64,000 nt of DNA from Chloroflexota bacterium (GCA_021323855.1 JAJPKE010000025.1:1-64000), one strand, 5' to 3'; positions 1 through 10,919 are shown, counted from the first letter of the stretch. Translations and numbers: made by a program. Notes: a model not told the origin generated them from the letters alone.

Positions 1-453
1 GTCGGCTTCAGCGAGCAGTCGCGCACGGTGGTCTGCACCGGGGTGGAGATGTTCCAGAAGACGCTGGATCAGGGCGAGGCCGGTGACAACGTGGGGTGTC
101 TCTTGCGTGGGGTGGAGCGCACCGAGGTGGAGCGCGGCCAGGTGCTGGCCAAGCCCGGCAGCATCAAGCCCCATACCAAGTTTGAGGCCCAGGCTTACGT
201 CCTCACCAAAGAGGAGGGTGGCCGTCACACGCCGTTCTTCAACGGCTACCGCCCGCAGTTCTACATCCGCACGACTGATGTTACCGGCCAGCTTAAACTG
301 CCGGAGGGGGTGGAGATGATTATGCCGGGCGATAACGTCACCATTCAGGTGGAGTTGATTACCCCGGTCGCTCTCGAACAAGGCAGCCGCTTTGCCATTC
401 GTGAGGGTGGCCGCACGGTTGGATCCGGCGCCGTCACCAAAGTCCTCGGATAA
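1..453 (+). CDS. tuf: Elongation factor Tu, C-terminal part (5' end outside window)
   Basis: The reading frame is open from base 1 and ends at 453, giving about 150 residues of EF-Tu domains 2 and 3. The sequence has the conserved runs [32 protein letters not shown] and [17 protein letters not shown], and ends in [15 protein letters not shown], all near-universal in EF-Tu. EF-Tu is the GTPase that delivers aminoacyl-tRNA to the ribosome; its GTPase domain lies upstream of the window. Position directly before rpsJ is the classical str-S10 junction. An internal ATG at 52 is not a start. Confidence 0.97.
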   Translation, partial: VGFSEQSRTVVCTGVEMFQKTLDQGEAGDNVGCLLRGVERTEVERGQVLAKPGSIKPHTKFEAQAYVLTKEEGGRHTPFFNGYRPQFYIRTTDVTGQLKLPEGVEMIMPGDNVTIQVELITPVALEQGSRFAIREGGRTVGSGAVTKVLG

Positions 454-462
454 ACAAGTATT

Positions 463-488
463 GGCCCCGTTCCTTCGGGAGCGGGGTC
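463..488 (+). terminator. Strong UUCG hairpin after tuf
   Basis: An 11-bp stem (463-473 with 478-488, two G-U wobbles) closed by a TTCG tetraloop begins 9 bases after the tuf stop. No T-run follows, so it may be a partial terminator or an mRNA 3'-end stabiliser rather than a full intrinsic terminator. The remaining bases to rpsJ (489-701) show no convincing gene. Confidence 0.5.
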
Positions 489-701
489 AACCGTTGTCTG
501 GGATATCGTTGTTCTGTTGGATGGCCCATGAAGCCGCTGATACGCTGCTAGGTGATTCGGGCTGGCTTCGTGGCTGATATGGCAGGGCTAAACGTCGTAA
601 TAGGCGCTGCTTTCTCTGGCGGAAGTCATTGAAGTCATTGAACAGCCTGTGCACGGATAGTTCTCATCGTTTTGTTAGTGTTGGTGGCAAAGAGAGCAGA
701 C

Positions 702-1019
<318 letters not shown>

Positions 1020-1246
1020 GCGACTCCGACGTATTTGCCGGTGTGCAGCGCCGGCACGAGGGGCATGATACCCGGATGGCGCACGCTATCACGAGAGATT
1101 GATTGGTTGATGCGCCGCGTGTCTACCGTTCTGCGGTTTCGCGCACATGAGTGTGGACACGTCCAATTGCGGCTGGTGAAGAGCCAAACGCCGCAGGGCA
1201 ACGGGGGTCTGGCGCCTTGTTCCTGGGCGCTGCGGGAGATGTAGAA

Positions 1247-2149
1247 ATGTTGAGTGGTTTGCTGGGCCGGAAAGTGGGCATGACCCAGATTTTCGGCGCG
1301 CGGGGCGAGATCATTCCGGTCACGGTTATTGAGGCCGGTCCCTGCACCGTCACGCAGGTGAAGACGCTCCCGACGGATGGCTATGAAGCCGTCCAGCTTG
1401 GGTTTGGCGAGGCCAAGCTCAAGAACACAACCCGCCCGATCCTGGGGCATCTGGGGCATTCGTTGCCGCAGACGCCGAACCAGCGCAGGCGGCAACAGAT
1501 CGAGCAGGCGAAAGCCCGCCAGGCCGCGCGCAAGAAGGCCTCCGCCGCTGCCGAAAAGGCTGCTGACAAGTCTGCGAAGGCGACGGAGACTGAGGCCGAC
1601 GAGGCCGAATCTACCGAGACGACAACGACCGCAAAAGCTGGCGCGAAGGCTAGCGCAAAACGCCGCCGTGGCGCCGGGCAGGCGCTTGGCCCGTTCCGCG
1701 TACTGCGCGAAGTGAAAGTGCTGGGCGGCGAGTTTCCTGGTGTTGGCGATACCGTTGACCTGGCCATGTTCAGCGTCGGTGAGCGCATAGACATCATCGG
1801 CACCTCGAAGGGCCGTGGTTTCGCCGGCGTGATGAAGCGGCATGGCTTCCGGGGCGGCCAGCGCACGCACGGACAATCCGACCGCCTGCGTGCCCCTGGT
1901 TCGATTGGCCCGGGCACCACGCCAGGACGTGTTCTCAAGGGGACGCGCATGGCTGGCCGCATGGGCAACGACCGCGTGACCATCAAGGAACTGGAAATTG
2001 TGCAGGCTGACCCAGAGCGCAATCTGCTGCTGGTCAAAGGCTCGGTTCCCGGCGCGAATGGCGGTCTTCTCATGATTCGTAAGGGCGCTCAACAGTTGGC
2101 GCTCGCCGCGCGGAGCGGCGCCACTGATGCGCCAAAACAGCGCGCCTAG
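1247..2149 (+). CDS. rplC: 50S ribosomal protein L3 with a large internal insertion
   Basis: L3 is an early 23S-binding protein reaching the peptidyl-transferase centre. [13 protein letters not shown] (N-terminus) and the block [18 protein letters not shown] to [15 protein letters not shown] identify it. It has 300 residues against about 210 usually. The excess is an Ala/Lys/Glu/Thr-rich segment at about residues 72-147, between RPILGH and GPFRVLREV, where other L3 proteins have a short loop. Both flanks align normally in one frame, so this is a true insertion. Start ATG 1247 follows GGGAG; the upstream in-frame extension does not resemble L3. Confidence 0.95.
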   Translation: MLSGLLGRKVGMTQIFGARGEIIPVTVIEAGPCTVTQVKTLPTDGYEAVQLGFGEAKLKNTTRPILGHLGHSLPQTPNQRRRQQIEQAKARQAARKKASAAAEKAADKSAKATETEADEAESTETTTTAKAGAKASAKRRRGAGQALGPFRVLREVKVLGGEFPGVGDTVDLAMFSVGERIDIIGTSKGRGFAGVMKRHGFRGGQRTHGQSDRLRAPGSIGPGTTPGRVLKGTRMAGRMGNDRVTIKELEIVQADPERNLLLVKGSVPGANGGLLMIRKGAQQLALAARSGATDAPKQRA

Positions 2150-2169
2150 TGGCAGGTTAGGAGACAAAG

Positions 2170-3210
2170 ATGCCATCCGCGAATGTCTATGATATGGACG
2201 GCCAGGTCGTCCGCCAAGAAGAGCTTGATCCCTACGTCTTCGGCGCGCCAGTCAACGTCGGCCTGCTGCATCAGGTGGTCACCTCGCAGCTCGTGAACCG
2301 CCGCCAGGGCAACGCCGATACGAAAACCCGCGCCGAAGTGAGCGGCGGCAACAAGAAGCCGTACCGCCAGAAGGGCACAGGTCGCGCCCGCCAGGGTTCG
2401 ACCCGCGCGCCACACTTCCGTGGCGGCGGCACGGTCTTTGGCCCGCAGCCGCACGCCTATGAGCGCAAAGTGCCGCGCAAGATGCGCCGTCTCGCCATCC
2501 GCGCTGCGCTCTCTGATAAAGCCGCCAACGGGCGCATCCTGCTGATGGATGAAATCAGCTTTGAGACGCCGCGCACCCGCGACATGGAGGAGCTACTGGC
2601 AAACCTGCCGTTGGAGCGCCACGTGTTGCTGCTGATGCCGGAATACAACAAGAACGTCATTCTTTCCGCGCGCAACATTCACCGCGTGAAGCTGGGTAAT
2701 GTGGACTCCACGAATGTTGTGGAACTCCTCAAGTACGATCACCTGCTGATGCCGGTGGCGACGGTCCGGCGACTGGTGAAGATGTTTGGCGAGGCGGCTG
2801 ATGATGCGCTGCAAATGAAGCGCCATCCGCAGGTGGTGTACCGCCGCCAGGCACGCCGCGCGGCTATCGAGGCGCAGCGCGCGGCCAACGCCGCTGCCGC
2901 AGCTTCGACTGCATCTGCTGCATCTACCGCCCCGGCGTCCAAGACCGCTGGCAAGGCAGAGAAAGCGGAGAAGGCGGAAAAGACCGAGGCGAAGCCAAAG
3001 GCTACGACATCGGCCACTTCAACCAAAGCGGCAAAAGAGACCAGCGAGGCGCCGGAGAGCGCCGAAACCAAAGCGCCGAGGGCCACGCGGTCCACCAGAA
3101 CGGCAAAGACTGAGAAAGCCGCAACGGACGAGACGCCGACGACTGAGACGACTGAGGCGAAGTCCAGCGAGCGCTCGACCCGTGGCAAGAGCCGGAGCCA
3201 GGAGGAATAA
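2170..3210 (+). CDS. rplD: 50S ribosomal protein L4 with long low-complexity C-terminal tail
   Basis: The first 220 or so residues are L4: [30 protein letters not shown] is the conserved rRNA-binding loop motif (cited from its start at about residue 58). L4 lines the exit tunnel and in enterobacteria also represses the S10 operon. The final roughly 115 residues are Ala/Lys/Glu/Thr/Ser-rich without predicted structure, making 346 residues in place of about 205. ATG 2170 follows AGGAG and lies 20 bases after rplC. Whether feedback regulation exists here cannot be judged. Confidence 0.95.
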   Translation: MPSANVYDMDGQVVRQEELDPYVFGAPVNVGLLHQVVTSQLVNRRQGNADTKTRAEVSGGNKKPYRQKGTGRARQGSTRAPHFRGGGTVFGPQPHAYERKVPRKMRRLAIRAALSDKAANGRILLMDEISFETPRTRDMEELLANLPLERHVLLLMPEYNKNVILSARNIHRVKLGNVDSTNVVELLKYDHLLMPVATVRRLVKMFGEAADDALQMKRHPQVVYRRQARRAAIEAQRAANAAAAASTASAASTAPASKTAGKAEKAEKAEKTEAKPKATTSATSTKAAKETSEAPESAETKAPRATRSTRTAKTEKAATDETPTTETTEAKSSERSTRGKSRSQEE

Positions 3211-3213
3211 CCA

Positions 3214-3543
3214 ATGGAAATTACCGAAGTGATCCGGCACGGTGTCATCAGTGAAAAGAGCGTCTACCTCCAGAACACCGTGCGTGAGGGTGGCAGACGT
3301 GATGGCCAGATTGTGCCACGCTACACCTTCCGGGTGGCGCTCGAAGCGAACAAATACGAGATCAAAGCTGCGGTTGAGCAGATGTTTGGGGTGAAGGTGG
3401 TGCGCGTGAACACCATGCGCATGCCTGGCAAGGCGCGCACGCTGCGCACTCGCAAGGGGATTTTCCGCAAGGAGGCCCGCCCCTGGAAGAAAGCTATCGT
3501 GACGCTGGCTACCGGCCAGTCCATCACTGAGTTGCACCCGTAA
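3214..3543 (+). CDS. rplW: 50S ribosomal protein L23
   Basis: 109 residues. [31 protein letters not shown] and [11 protein letters not shown] are standard L23 segments. L23 stands at the tunnel exit and docks signal recognition particle, trigger factor and the translocon. The AGGAGG ribosome-binding site lies inside the last codons of rplD and the genes are only 3 bases apart, so L4 and L23 are probably translationally coupled. Confidence 0.96.
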   Translation: MEITEVIRHGVISEKSVYLQNTVREGGRRDGQIVPRYTFRVALEANKYEIKAAVEQMFGVKVVRVNTMRMPGKARTLRTRKGIFRKEARPWKKAIVTLATGQSITELHP

Positions 3544-3569
3544 GCCGCAGGCCGAGAGAGGACGCGAGA

Positions 3570-4406
3570 ATGCCTATTCGCACTTACAAACCAACATCGC
3601 CTGGACGGCGCGGCATGTCGGTCTCCACATTTGAAGAGATTACGCGCTCGAAGCCAGAGCGTTCGCTCGTTGAAAAGAAAGTCTCGAAAGCCGGGCGCAA
3701 CAATCAGGGTCGCATCACGTCGCGGCATCGCGGCGGTGGCGTCAAGCGGCGCTATCGCATCATTGATTTCAAGCGCAACAAGTTCGGCGTTCCGGCGAAG
3801 GTCTTCTCGATTGAGTATGACCCGAACCGCTCGGCGCGCATCGCTTTGCTGCACTATGTAGACGGCGAGAAACGCTACATCCTGGCGCCGAACGGCCTGA
3901 AGGTCGGCGACCGCGTGATGAGCGGCCCGGAGGCGGAAATCCGCGTGGGGAATGCGTTGCCGCTCAAGAACATCCCGACCGGCACCGTCATCCACAATCT
4001 GGAACTGCAACCGGGGCGCGGCGGCCAGCTCGTCCGCAGCGCGGGTGGCGCGGCGCAGTTGATGGCGAAGGAGGGCAACTACGCTCAGGTGCGCCTGCCT
4101 TCCGGTGAGCAGCGCCTCATTCACATCAACTGCATCGCCACGATTGGTCAGGTGGGCAACCTCGATCACGAGAATGTGTCCATCGGCAAAGCCGGACGCT
4201 CGCGCCTGATGGGTCGCCGCCCGCATGTGCGAGGTTCCGTGATGAACCCGGTGGACCATCCGCATGGCGGTGGCGAGGGCCGCGCGCCAATTGGTGGCCA
4301 GCCGCAGACCCCCTGGGGCAAACCGGCGATGGGCTACCGCACACGCCATAACAAGCGTACTGATAAATTCATTGTCCGCCGCCGCAATGCCGGTAGGGGC
4401 CGGTAG
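3570..4406 (+). CDS. rplB: 50S ribosomal protein L2
   Basis: 278 residues, normal for L2. The protein opens with the usual [10 protein letters not shown] and contains [29 protein letters not shown] and the C-terminal [14 protein letters not shown] with the conserved His needed for peptidyl-transferase activity. L2 is one of the largest 23S rRNA binders. Start ATG 3570 follows a purine-rich GAGAGAGGACGCGAG, 26 bases after rplW. Confidence 0.97.
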   Translation: MPIRTYKPTSPGRRGMSVSTFEEITRSKPERSLVEKKVSKAGRNNQGRITSRHRGGGVKRRYRIIDFKRNKFGVPAKVFSIEYDPNRSARIALLHYVDGEKRYILAPNGLKVGDRVMSGPEAEIRVGNALPLKNIPTGTVIHNLELQPGRGGQLVRSAGGAAQLMAKEGNYAQVRLPSGEQRLIHINCIATIGQVGNLDHENVSIGKAGRSRLMGRRPHVRGSVMNPVDHPHGGGEGRAPIGGQPQTPWGKPAMGYRTRHNKRTDKFIVRRRNAGRGR

Positions 4407-4430
4407 TCGGAACGAGGAGAGTAGAACCAG

Positions 4431-4718
4431 ATGTCACGTTCGACGAAGAAAGGCCCCTACATCCATCCCTCGCTGCTCAAGAAGGTGCAGGGGATGGCGC
4501 GGGGCGGTGATAAGCGCGTCATCAAAACGTGGTCACGCGCTTCAACGGTGATCCCGCAGATGGTGGGCCTGACGATTGGTGTCCACAACGGGAAGCAACA
4601 TGTGCCGATCTATATCACCGAGAACATGGTCGGCCATAAACTGGGCGAGTTCGCGCCGACACGCCATTTCCGTGGACACGCGGGTGGCAAGAGCGAGCGC
4701 ACCACGTCCGTTCGCTAG
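4431..4718 (+). CDS. rpsS: 30S ribosomal protein S19
   Basis: 95 residues, full length. [33 protein letters not shown] and [16 protein letters not shown] are classic S19 segments. S19 forms a head heterodimer with S13 (encoded at 17170) and contacts the A-site finger. ATG 4431 is preceded by GAGGAGAG. Spacing fits co-transcription with rplB and rplV. Confidence 0.97.
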   Translation: MSRSTKKGPYIHPSLLKKVQGMARGGDKRVIKTWSRASTVIPQMVGLTIGVHNGKQHVPIYITENMVGHKLGEFAPTRHFRGHAGGKSERTTSVR

Positions 4719-4730
4719 CGGGGAATTAGC

Positions 4731-5099
4731 ATGCAGACCAGGGCAATTGCCAAAAACGTCGGCCACCCGCCCCGCAAAGTGCGGCGTGTGACAGACGCAA
4801 TCAAAGGGCGGAGCGTCCCAGAGGCGCTCGCCATCCTGAAGTTCTTGCCGAATATGCCGGCGCGCGATGTCTATCAGGTGGTCGCGTCGGCGGCAGCGAA
4901 CGCAGAAAACAACTATAGCATAGACCCCGGTGATCTCTGGGTTATCAATGCGCTGGCGGATGAGGCGCCTTCGATCAAGCGCTTCCGCGCACGCTCGCAT
5001 GGGCGCGCCTCGCGGATCATCCGCCGCAGCACCCATATCACCATCTATGTATCAGACGATCCCAACGATTTGCCGCGCAGCGTTCGCAAGCGGCGCTAA
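4731..5099 (+). CDS. rplV: 50S ribosomal protein L22
   Basis: 122 residues. RKVRRVTDAIKGRSVPEALAILKFLP and the C-terminal beta-hairpin region RRSTHITIYVSDD identify L22. The protein lines the narrow part of the exit tunnel, where changes can confer macrolide resistance. The hairpin carries the common RFRARSHGRASRI block, so nothing unusual is seen. It starts 12 bases after rpsS. Confidence 0.96.
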   Translation: MQTRAIAKNVGHPPRKVRRVTDAIKGRSVPEALAILKFLPNMPARDVYQVVASAAANAENNYSIDPGDLWVINALADEAPSIKRFRARSHGRASRIIRRSTHITIYVSDDPNDLPRSVRKRR

Positions 5100-5123
5100 T
5101 CCGGAGGCAAGGGAGGTTCTTGA

Positions 5124-6194
5124 TTGGGACACAAAGTTAATCCAAATGGCTTCCGGCTCGGCGTCATCAAAGGCTGGGACTCGCGCTGGTATGCCAATCG
5201 CAACTACAAAGACCTGGTGCTCGAGGACTACAAGTTGCGCCAGTTGATTATGAAACGCCTGGCCAACGCCAGCGTCTCTCGCATCGAGATCGAGCGCGTA
5301 GCGAGTACACAAATCAGCATCGCCATCCATACCGCCAAGCCCGGTATCGTGATCGGCAAGAGTGGTGAGAGCGTGGAACGGCTGCGCCAGGCGCTCGAAG
5401 ACATCACCAAGCAGGATGGCGTGGCGAAGAAGGTGCGCCTCTCGATTCTGGAGATTCGCAATCCAGAAGTGGACGCCGTTCTCGTCGGGCGCAGCATCGC
5501 CGAGCAGATCGAGAAGCGTGTCTCGTTCCGCCGCGCCATGAAACAGGCTGTGCAGAAGGCGATGCGTGGCGGCGCAAAGGGCATCAAGATCATCATTGGT
5601 GGTCGCCTGGGCGGCGCGGAAATCGCCCGCACGGAGAAGGAAGTTGAGGGTAGCGTCCCGCTTCAGACCTTGCGCGCCAATGTGGATTACGGCCTTGCCG
5701 AAGCGCACACCACCTTTGGCGTTATCGGCATCAAGGTGTGGATCTATCACGGCGACATCCTGCCAGAGCGGCAGCGCGCCGAGGGTCTCCGCGCCGCTGA
5801 GACCAATGTCGTGCCGGCCTCCGAGCGCCCTTCACGCGGCGAGCGTGGCGAACGAGGTGAGCGCGGCGGTCGCCCGCGTGGCGACCGTGGTCCTCGCCCA
5901 GGTGGCGACCGTGGCCCGCGACCATCTGGTGAGCGTGGACCGCGCCCGGCAGGCGAGCGCGGTGAGCGTCCGCCGAGGCCACCACGGCCAGCCGGTGAGC
6001 GCGGCGAACGGCCACCACGTCCGGCGGGCGAGCGTGGACCTCGCCAAGCAGGCGAGCGTCCGCCACGAGCGCCACGCGCAGCAGCGCCGACCACACCAAC
6101 GGCGCCAACGGCTGAGGCAGCGCCAGCCACGCCACCGGCCAGCGCGCCTGAGCAGCAGTCTGCGCCGCGCACTGAAAACGAATCGGCTGAGTAG
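5124..6194 (+). CDS. rpsC: 30S ribosomal protein S3 with repetitive Arg/Gly/Pro tail (TTG start)
   Basis: Residues 1 to about 230 are standard S3: [13 protein letters not shown], the KH-domain [13 protein letters not shown] and the C-terminal [15 protein letters not shown]3 forms the mRNA entry gate of the 30S subunit. The last roughly 120 residues repeat units such as RPAGERGP and RGDRGPRP, then become Ala/Pro/Thr-rich; the total is 356 residues against about 210-250 usually. The start is TTG 5124, eight bases after GGGAGG; no ATG or GTG gives the conserved N-terminus. Confidence 0.95.
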   Translation: MGHKVNPNGFRLGVIKGWDSRWYANRNYKDLVLEDYKLRQLIMKRLANASVSRIEIERVASTQISIAIHTAKPGIVIGKSGESVERLRQALEDITKQDGVAKKVRLSILEIRNPEVDAVLVGRSIAEQIEKRVSFRRAMKQAVQKAMRGGAKGIKIIIGGRLGGAEIARTEKEVEGSVPLQTLRANVDYGLAEAHTTFGVIGIKVWIYHGDILPERQRAEGLRAAETNVVPASERPSRGERGERGERGGRPRGDRGPRPGGDRGPRPSGERGPRPAGERGERPPRPPRPAGERGERPPRPAGERGPRQAGERPPRAPRAAAPTTPTAPTAEAAPATPPASAPEQQSAPRTENESAE

Positions 6195-6390
6195 CTCGCG
6201 CACTGGACGCGCGTGGCGTGTCAGTTCGTGGCAAGTAGAAGCACTCATGAGCATCTGAAGAGTCACGAGGCTTCAATAGTATCTGATCGGTCTTGGGCCG
6301 CCCAGTGGCGGCGTACGCCCCTGTGAACAACGGAAAAAGGGCAAACGTACGCGGCTGGGTGGCAGCGACCGATCACCTGGAGCAGATGCA
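6195..6390 (+). other. Unusually long rpsC-rplP spacer with a 10-bp palindrome
   Basis: These genes normally abut, but here 196 bases separate them. I find no convincing ORF. A perfect palindrome GGCGTACGCC lies at 6310-6319 and a related CGTACGCGG follows about 35 bases later. The role is unknown; a leader or processing site is possible. Confidence 0.3.
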
Positions 6391-6843
6391 ATGTTATTGT
6401 CACCATCGAGGTCAAAGCACCGCAAGCAACATCGCGGGCGCATGCGTGGCACCGCACATCGCGGCAACTTCATCGCCTTCGGCGACTTTGCCTTGCAGGC
6501 GTTGGAGCCGGTCTGGCTGGAAGCGCGCCAGATCGAGGCTGCCCGTATCGCCATGAATCGCTACATCAAGCGCGGCGGTAAAGTATGGATTCGCGTCTTC
6601 CCGGATAAACCTGTCTCGGCCAAACCTGCTGAGACGCGCATGGGGTCCGGCAAAGGCGCGCCTGACCACTGGGTTGCCGTGGTCAAGCCCGGTCGCATTC
6701 TCTTCGAGTTGGGCGGCGTGCGCGAGGAAGTGGCCAAAGAGGCGATGCGCCTGGCTGCGAACAAGCTACCAATCCACACCAAGTTCCTCGTGCGTCAGCA
6801 GGAAACGCCGGAGCTACAGGAGGGCCAGGGTGTCGAAGAATAG
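6391..6843 (+). CDS. rplP: 50S ribosomal protein L16
   Basis: 150 residues. [12 protein letters not shown] and [25 protein letters not shown] are standard L16, followed by [26 protein letters not shown], cited here from residue 64. L16 helps organise the A-site region of the 50S subunit. The N-terminal [11 protein letters not shown] is slightly divergent from the usual MLMPKRVKYR. ATG 6391 follows GGAG at 6379. The 3' end overlaps the rpmC start by 14 bases. Confidence 0.96.
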   Translation: MLLSPSRSKHRKQHRGRMRGTAHRGNFIAFGDFALQALEPVWLEARQIEAARIAMNRYIKRGGKVWIRVFPDKPVSAKPAETRMGSGKGAPDHWVAVVKPGRILFELGGVREEVAKEAMRLAANKLPIHTKFLVRQQETPELQEGQGVEE

Positions 6844-7096
6844 CGAACAGCGCCGTGAGATTCACGGCATGGACATGGTAACAGCGCAGCAGGCGCTGGC
6901 GGAGCGGCGGCGCACCTTGTTCGAGCTGCGCCTGCAAAAAGATCGCGGCGAGGTGAAGAACAATCGCCAGTTCCCGCAGATCAAAAAAGAAATCGCCCGC
7001 CTGATGCAACACATCAGCGAGCTGAATAATGCGGCCCAGGTTGCGGCTGAGGGTGCGCTGGATGTCGCGACGACAGGTGAGGAACAGGGCAAGTAA
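6830..7096 (+). CDS. rpmC: 50S ribosomal protein L29 (GTG start, overlaps rplP)
   Basis: 88 residues. The core [28 protein letters not shown] and [10 protein letters not shown] (from about residue 15) fits L29, a tunnel-exit protein next to L23. I chose GTG 6830 because AGGAGG lies six bases upstream; this overlaps rplP by 14 bases and suggests translational coupling. ATG 6869 is an alternative that would give a shorter N-terminus. A short acidic tail ends the protein. Confidence 0.9.
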   Translation: MSKNSEQRREIHGMDMVTAQQALAERRRTLFELRLQKDRGEVKNNRQFPQIKKEIARLMQHISELNNAAQVAAEGALDVATTGEEQGK

Positions 7097-7099
7097 AGC

Positions 7100-7492
7100 A
7101 TGAGCGCAGACACAGACACGATTTCCGGCGCCGCGAACGAACAGCAGCAACAGAAGCGCCGCCGCCAGCAGAAGGTGGGCCGCGTCACCAGCGATAAGAT
7201 GCAGAAGACGATTACCGTTTCCGTCGAATCGCTCAAGCGCGACCGCATCTACAAGCGGACCTATAAGTACACGACCAAGTTCAAGGCGCACGACGAAGAA
7301 AACTCCGCCCGCATTGGCGATCTCGTGCGCATCGAAGAGACGCGCCCGCTCAGCAAAGACAAGCGGTGGCGTCTGGTGGAGATTCTCCAGCGCGCGGTGC
7401 AGGTGAAGCCCGTCGAAGAGGTGGTTGCCGAGCTTGAGCCGGAGTTGGAGACGGCAGCCGACGAGACGGAAGAGACGGAAGACGAGGAGTAG
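7100..7492 (+). CDS. rpsQ: 30S ribosomal protein S17 with acidic tail
   Basis: 130 residues. [35 protein letters not shown] and [18 protein letters not shown] give S17, a primary 16S rRNA binder. An N-terminal Gln/Arg-rich extension of about 25 residues and a Glu-rich C-terminal tail of about 25 residues make it longer than the usual 80-90. ATG 7100 lies 3 bases after the rpmC stop. Confidence 0.95.
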   Translation: MSADTDTISGAANEQQQQKRRRQQKVGRVTSDKMQKTITVSVESLKRDRIYKRTYKYTTKFKAHDEENSARIGDLVRIEETRPLSKDKRWRLVEILQRAVQVKPVEEVVAELEPELETAADETEETEDEE

Positions 7493-7496
7493 TGAC

Positions 7497-7865
7497 ATGA
7501 TTCAGACACAGACGCGGCTCAAGGTGGCTGATAACACCGGCGCCAAAGAGATCATGTGCATTCGCATCCTCGGCGGTTCCGCGAAGAAGTTTGCTGAGGT
7601 GGGCGATATCATCAAAGCCTCGGTCAAGCAGGCGCAGCCCAACGGCGCCGTGAAGAAGGGCGAAGTCGTCACCGCCGTGGTGGTGCGTGTCGCCAAAGAG
7701 TATGCGCGGCCAGATGGCAGCTACATTCGCTTCGACGATAACGCCGCCGTCATCATCTCCGCCGGCAACAACCCGCGCGGCACCCGCATCTTTGGGCCGG
7801 TCGCCCGCGAACTGCGTGACCGCAACTTCATGCGTATCGTCTCGCTGGCGCCGGAAGTGCTCTAG
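7497..7865 (+). CDS. rplN: 50S ribosomal protein L14
   Basis: 122 residues, exact family length. [20 protein letters not shown] at the N-terminus and the C-terminal [24 protein letters not shown] (cited from about residue 99) are diagnostic. L14 forms an intersubunit bridge and is the docking site of the silencing factor RsfS. Start ATG 7497 lies four bases after the rpsQ stop; the frame is open upstream, but the extension is the rpsQ shadow. Confidence 0.97.
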   Translation: MIQTQTRLKVADNTGAKEIMCIRILGGSAKKFAEVGDIIKASVKQAQPNGAVKKGEVVTAVVVRVAKEYARPDGSYIRFDDNAAVIISAGNNPRGTRIFGPVARELRDRNFMRIVSLAPEVL

Positions 7866-7967
7866 CGGGCGAGCAGAAGCCGAGAAGCTGCGAAGATTCT
7901 TGAGTCATTCGAGAACGTTGGGATAGATAAAGTAGATAGGCCAAAGGGCAAGGGAAGAGATTAGACA

Positions 7968-8354
7968 ATGGCAGAGCATCCAAAAGAACGCAAGCCCCTG
8001 CACCTGGTCAAGTTGCATGTGCATAAAGGAGATACCGTCCTGATTCTCGCGGGGAAAGATCGCGGGAAGACGGGCAAGGTCCTTCGCGCGATGCCTCGTG
8101 AGAATCGCGTGATCGTCGAGGGATTGAACATCGCCAAGAAGCATATGCGCGCGGGCCGGGGAGTTCTGCAATCGGGCATCATCGAAAAGGCAATGCCGAT
8201 CCACGCCTCCAACGTGATGGTGCAATGCACCGAATGTGGCAAGCCAACGCGCATCGCGCATGAGCGCGTGCCGATGGGAGTGGATCAGAAGGTGCGGACG
8301 CGCCGTGTCTGCAAGCAGTGCGGCAAGCCGATTCAGGAACATACGAGGGATTAA
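7968..8354 (+). CDS. rplX: 50S ribosomal protein L24 with a Cys-pair C-terminal region
   Basis: 128 residues. VHKGDTVLILAGKDRGKTGKV is the KOW motif, and NRVIVEGLNIAKKHMRA continues the family pattern. The C-terminal part has CTECGKP and CKQCGKPI, two CxxC pairs that could bind zinc. L24 initiates 50S assembly. A spacer of 102 bases (7866-7967) follows rplN; nothing coding is seen in it. Confidence 0.96.
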   Translation: MAEHPKERKPLHLVKLHVHKGDTVLILAGKDRGKTGKVLRAMPRENRVIVEGLNIAKKHMRAGRGVLQSGIIEKAMPIHASNVMVQCTECGKPTRIAHERVPMGVDQKVRTRRVCKQCGKPIQEHTRD

Positions 8355-8357
8355 ACC

Positions 8358-8912
8358 GTGGCAACCACATCCCGATTGCGCGAGAAGTATCTCACTGAGG
8401 TCATGCCCGCGCTACAAAAAGAGTTTGGCTATAGCAATGTGATGCAGGTGCCGAGCCTGCACAAAGTGGTCATCAACATCGGCATGGGCGAGGCGATCCA
8501 GAACGCCAAAGCGATGGACAACGCCGTCCGCGACCTGAGCGATATCACCGGCCAGCGCCCCGTCGTTACCAGGGCCAAGCGTTCCGTCGCTGCGTTCAAG
8601 CTGCGCGAAGGGATGCAGATTGGCTGCATGGTGACATTGCGCGGCCAGCGTATGTATGACTTCCTGGATAAGCTGGTGAACGTGGCGCTGCCACGCTTGC
8701 GCGACTTCCAGGGTGTCTCCGCCGATTCCTTCGATGGACGCGGCAACTACACGCTCGGCATTCGTGAGCAGTTGGTCTTCCCGGAGATCAACTACGACCG
8801 GATTGACAAGGTGCGTGGCATGGAGATTACCGTCGTAACAACCGCCCGCACCGATGAAGAAGGCCGCCGCCTGCTCCGGCTGTTGGGCATGCCGTTCAAG
8901 GGCAGCAAATAG
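8358..8912 (+). CDS. rplE: 50S ribosomal protein L5 (GTG start)
   Basis: 184 residues. [33 protein letters not shown] and the C-terminal [20 protein letters not shown] (from about residue 154) give L5, the 5S rRNA-binding protein of the central protuberance. The start is GTG 8358, three bases after the rplX stop, so coupling with rplX is likely. The 173-base spacer after it (8913-9085) shows no clear gene. Confidence 0.96.
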   Translation: MATTSRLREKYLTEVMPALQKEFGYSNVMQVPSLHKVVINIGMGEAIQNAKAMDNAVRDLSDITGQRPVVTRAKRSVAAFKLREGMQIGCMVTLRGQRMYDFLDKLVNVALPRLRDFQGVSADSFDGRGNYTLGIREQLVFPEINYDRIDKVRGMEITVVTTARTDEEGRRLLRLLGMPFKGSK

Positions 8913-9085
8913 CAGGACAGCACGTTTGGGCAATTGGACCTTTCAGTATCCATTGCATCTATTGCATCCATTTGTTTTGACGATTCCGCACTAGCGGGAC
9001 AAAGGACCCGGAAACCGACGACACCTCATCAAGCAAAAGGATGAACCTTGTCGAAGCCCGGTTCCTCGCCCTGGAGGGGGCAACG

Positions 9086-9271
9086 ATGGCAAAAGTTTCA
9101 ATGATCGTCAAGTCCCAGCGCAAGCCGAAGTTCAAGGTGCAGCAGCACAACAGGTGCAGCATTTGTGGGCGCCCGCGCTCCTACATGCGCAAGTTTGGCC
9201 TGTGCCGCATCTGTTTCCGTGAGAAGGCTGTGCGAGGCGAACTGCCTGGCGTCACCAAGTCGAGCTGGTAG
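9086..9271 (+). CDS. rpsN: 30S ribosomal protein S14, zinc type
   Basis: 61 residues, the length of the short zinc-binding S14. [24 protein letters not shown] has the two CxxC pairs of the zinc site (given from residue 24). This type is typical of Gram-positive bacteria and Chloroflexota; the 100-residue Cys-less type is enterobacterial. ATG 9086 follows GGAGGGGG. An in-frame upstream extension to 9041 lacks conservation. Confidence 0.96.
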   Translation: MAKVSMIVKSQRKPKFKVQQHNRCSICGRPRSYMRKFGLCRICFREKAVRGELPGVTKSSW

Positions 9272-9295
9272 GGAAGCGAGGAGGGGTTCGCTCTT

Positions 9296-9691
9296 ATGAA
9301 CATGACCGATCCTATCGCGGATATGCTCACTCGTGTCCGCAACGCGATTATGGCACGCCATACCCGTGTGATGATTCCGGCCTCCAATATGAAGATCGCC
9401 ATTGCGCGTATCCTCAAAGAGGAGGGCTATATCAAAGACTATGACGTGGTGAAGGACACGCCGCAAGGCACAATCCGCATCACACTGCGCTATGTAGATA
9501 AGCGCCCGGTGCTGAGCCAGCTCAAGCGTGTCAGCAAGCCGGGGTTGCGCGTCTACACCCGGCGCGATTCCATTCCTCGGGTGCGTGGCGGCCTGGGAAC
9601 GGCGATTCTTTCGACGCCACAAGGGTTGATGACAGGCCGTAAGGCGTACCAGCTTGGGCTGGGCGGCGAAGTGGTCTGCTACGTCTGGTAG
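9296..9691 (+). CDS. rpsH: 30S ribosomal protein S8
   Basis: 131 residues. [15 protein letters not shown] at the start and [22 protein letters not shown] and [12 protein letters not shown] later identify S8, a primary 16S binder that represses the spc operon in Escherichia coli. ATG 9296 follows GGAGG; ATG 9302 two codons later is an equally possible start and matches the usual N-terminus. Confidence 0.96.
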   Translation: MNMTDPIADMLTRVRNAIMARHTRVMIPASNMKIAIARILKEEGYIKDYDVVKDTPQGTIRITLRYVDKRPVLSQLKRVSKPGLRVYTRRDSIPRVRGGLGTAILSTPQGLMTGRKAYQLGLGGEVVCYVW

Positions 9692-9709
9692 TGGTAGGAG
9701 GTTGCAGAT

Positions 9710-10267
9710 ATGTCGCGTATCGGTAAGGTACCCGTCGCGGTGCCAGCCGGCGTGAAGGTGGAAGTGGCGGCGGGCAACGTCATCACCGTCACCGGCCCCA
9801 AAGGCAAGCTCAGCCGCGCCTTCCCGGAAAGCCTGACGTTCAAGCAGGAAAACGGCACGATTATCGTCACTCGCCCGGACGACTCGCAATCGAACCGCGC
9901 GCTGCATGGGCTGTCGCGCACGCTGCTGGCGAACATGGTCACGGGGGTGAAGGACGGCTTCACCAAGAGCATGGAGCTTCAGGGCGTTGGCTATCGTGTG
10001 GCGCTGGTGGGCAAGAATCTGGTGTTCCAGGTGGGCTATTCCCATCCGGTGCAGGTCAATCCGCCGGAGGGCATTTCCTTCGCCGTGGAATCCAACACCC
10101 GGCTCAGTGTCACCGGCATTGACAAGCAGCTTGTCGGGCAGGTGGCTGCCAACATTCGTTCGATTCGCAAGCCGGAGCCGTATAAGGGCAAGGGTATTCG
10201 CTATGCGGGCGAAGTGGTGCGCATGAAAGCTGGCAAAGCTGGCAAGGTCGGCGGCAAGAAGAAGTAA
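9710..10267 (+). CDS. rplF: 50S ribosomal protein L6
   Basis: 185 residues. [27 protein letters not shown] and the C-terminal [20 protein letters not shown] identify L6, which lies near the sarcin-ricin loop and the GTPase-associated centre. RBS TAGGAGG lies nine bases before ATG 9710. A spacer of 217 bases follows before rplR; it contains a TATAGT at 10318 but no convincing -35. Confidence 0.96.
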   Translation: MSRIGKVPVAVPAGVKVEVAAGNVITVTGPKGKLSRAFPESLTFKQENGTIIVTRPDDSQSNRALHGLSRTLLANMVTGVKDGFTKSMELQGVGYRVALVGKNLVFQVGYSHPVQVNPPEGISFAVESNTRLSVTGIDKQLVGQVAANIRSIRKPEPYKGKGIRYAGEVVRMKAGKAGKVGGKKK

Positions 10268-10484
10268 GCGCGTCTGACTCGTTGCAACTATTGGGTGGCG
10301 CCAGCTATTTGGCACCATATAGTCGTTTGTCGCGCATCTCTAGCGTATCTCGTGTAGCTCAGGCTGGGTGTTGTGATACGTAGTGCCGACCACGTATCGC
10401 CGGTGCCCGGTCCAGGCGTTCTCTCGATTGCAGAGAAGTCAATCGAGCGCGCGACAACCCATCTGTCCCTGGAGGACAAACAGC

Positions 10485-10904
10485 ATGATTAAGAAACAAT
10501 ACGCGAACCAGGCGCGTCTGCGGCGGCACCAGCGCGTGCGCAAGAAGGTTGCGGGTTCAACGGCGCGGCCTCGCCTCTCCGTCTTCCGCAGTGGCAACCA
10601 GATCTATGCGCAGGTGATTGATGACGTACAGCATCGCACACTGGTCGCAGCCTCTTCACGCGATAGCGAACTTGCCGAGGCGCTAAAAGCGGCCTCTGGT
10701 TCGTCTGAAGAGGTGCCGGAATCGCTCAAAGGCATCGTGACGAATCGCCGTGTCCAAGAGGCGCGTGCGGTGGGCCAGCTCGTCGCCAAACGCGCAAAGG
10801 CGCTGGGCATCGAGCAGGTGGTGTTTGATCGCGGTGGCTATATTTATCATGGTCGCGTGGCGGCGCTCGCTCTTGGCGCCCGCGAAGGTGGACTCGACTT
10901 TTAG
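10485..10904 (+). CDS. rplR: 50S ribosomal protein L18
   Basis: 139 residues against about 118 usually. [37 protein letters not shown] and [20 protein letters not shown] are conserved. L18 binds 5S rRNA with L5. The middle segment ([15 protein letters not shown]) is an insertion of some 15-20 residues. ATG 10485 follows TGGAGGA; the upstream open frame to 10383 is not conserved. Confidence 0.95.
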   Translation: MIKKQYANQARLRRHQRVRKKVAGSTARPRLSVFRSGNQIYAQVIDDVQHRTLVAASSRDSELAEALKAASGSSEEVPESLKGIVTNRRVQEARAVGQLVAKRAKALGIEQVVFDRGGYIYHGRVAALALGAREGGLDF

Positions 10905-10919
10905 GGCGCGAGGGAGAAC

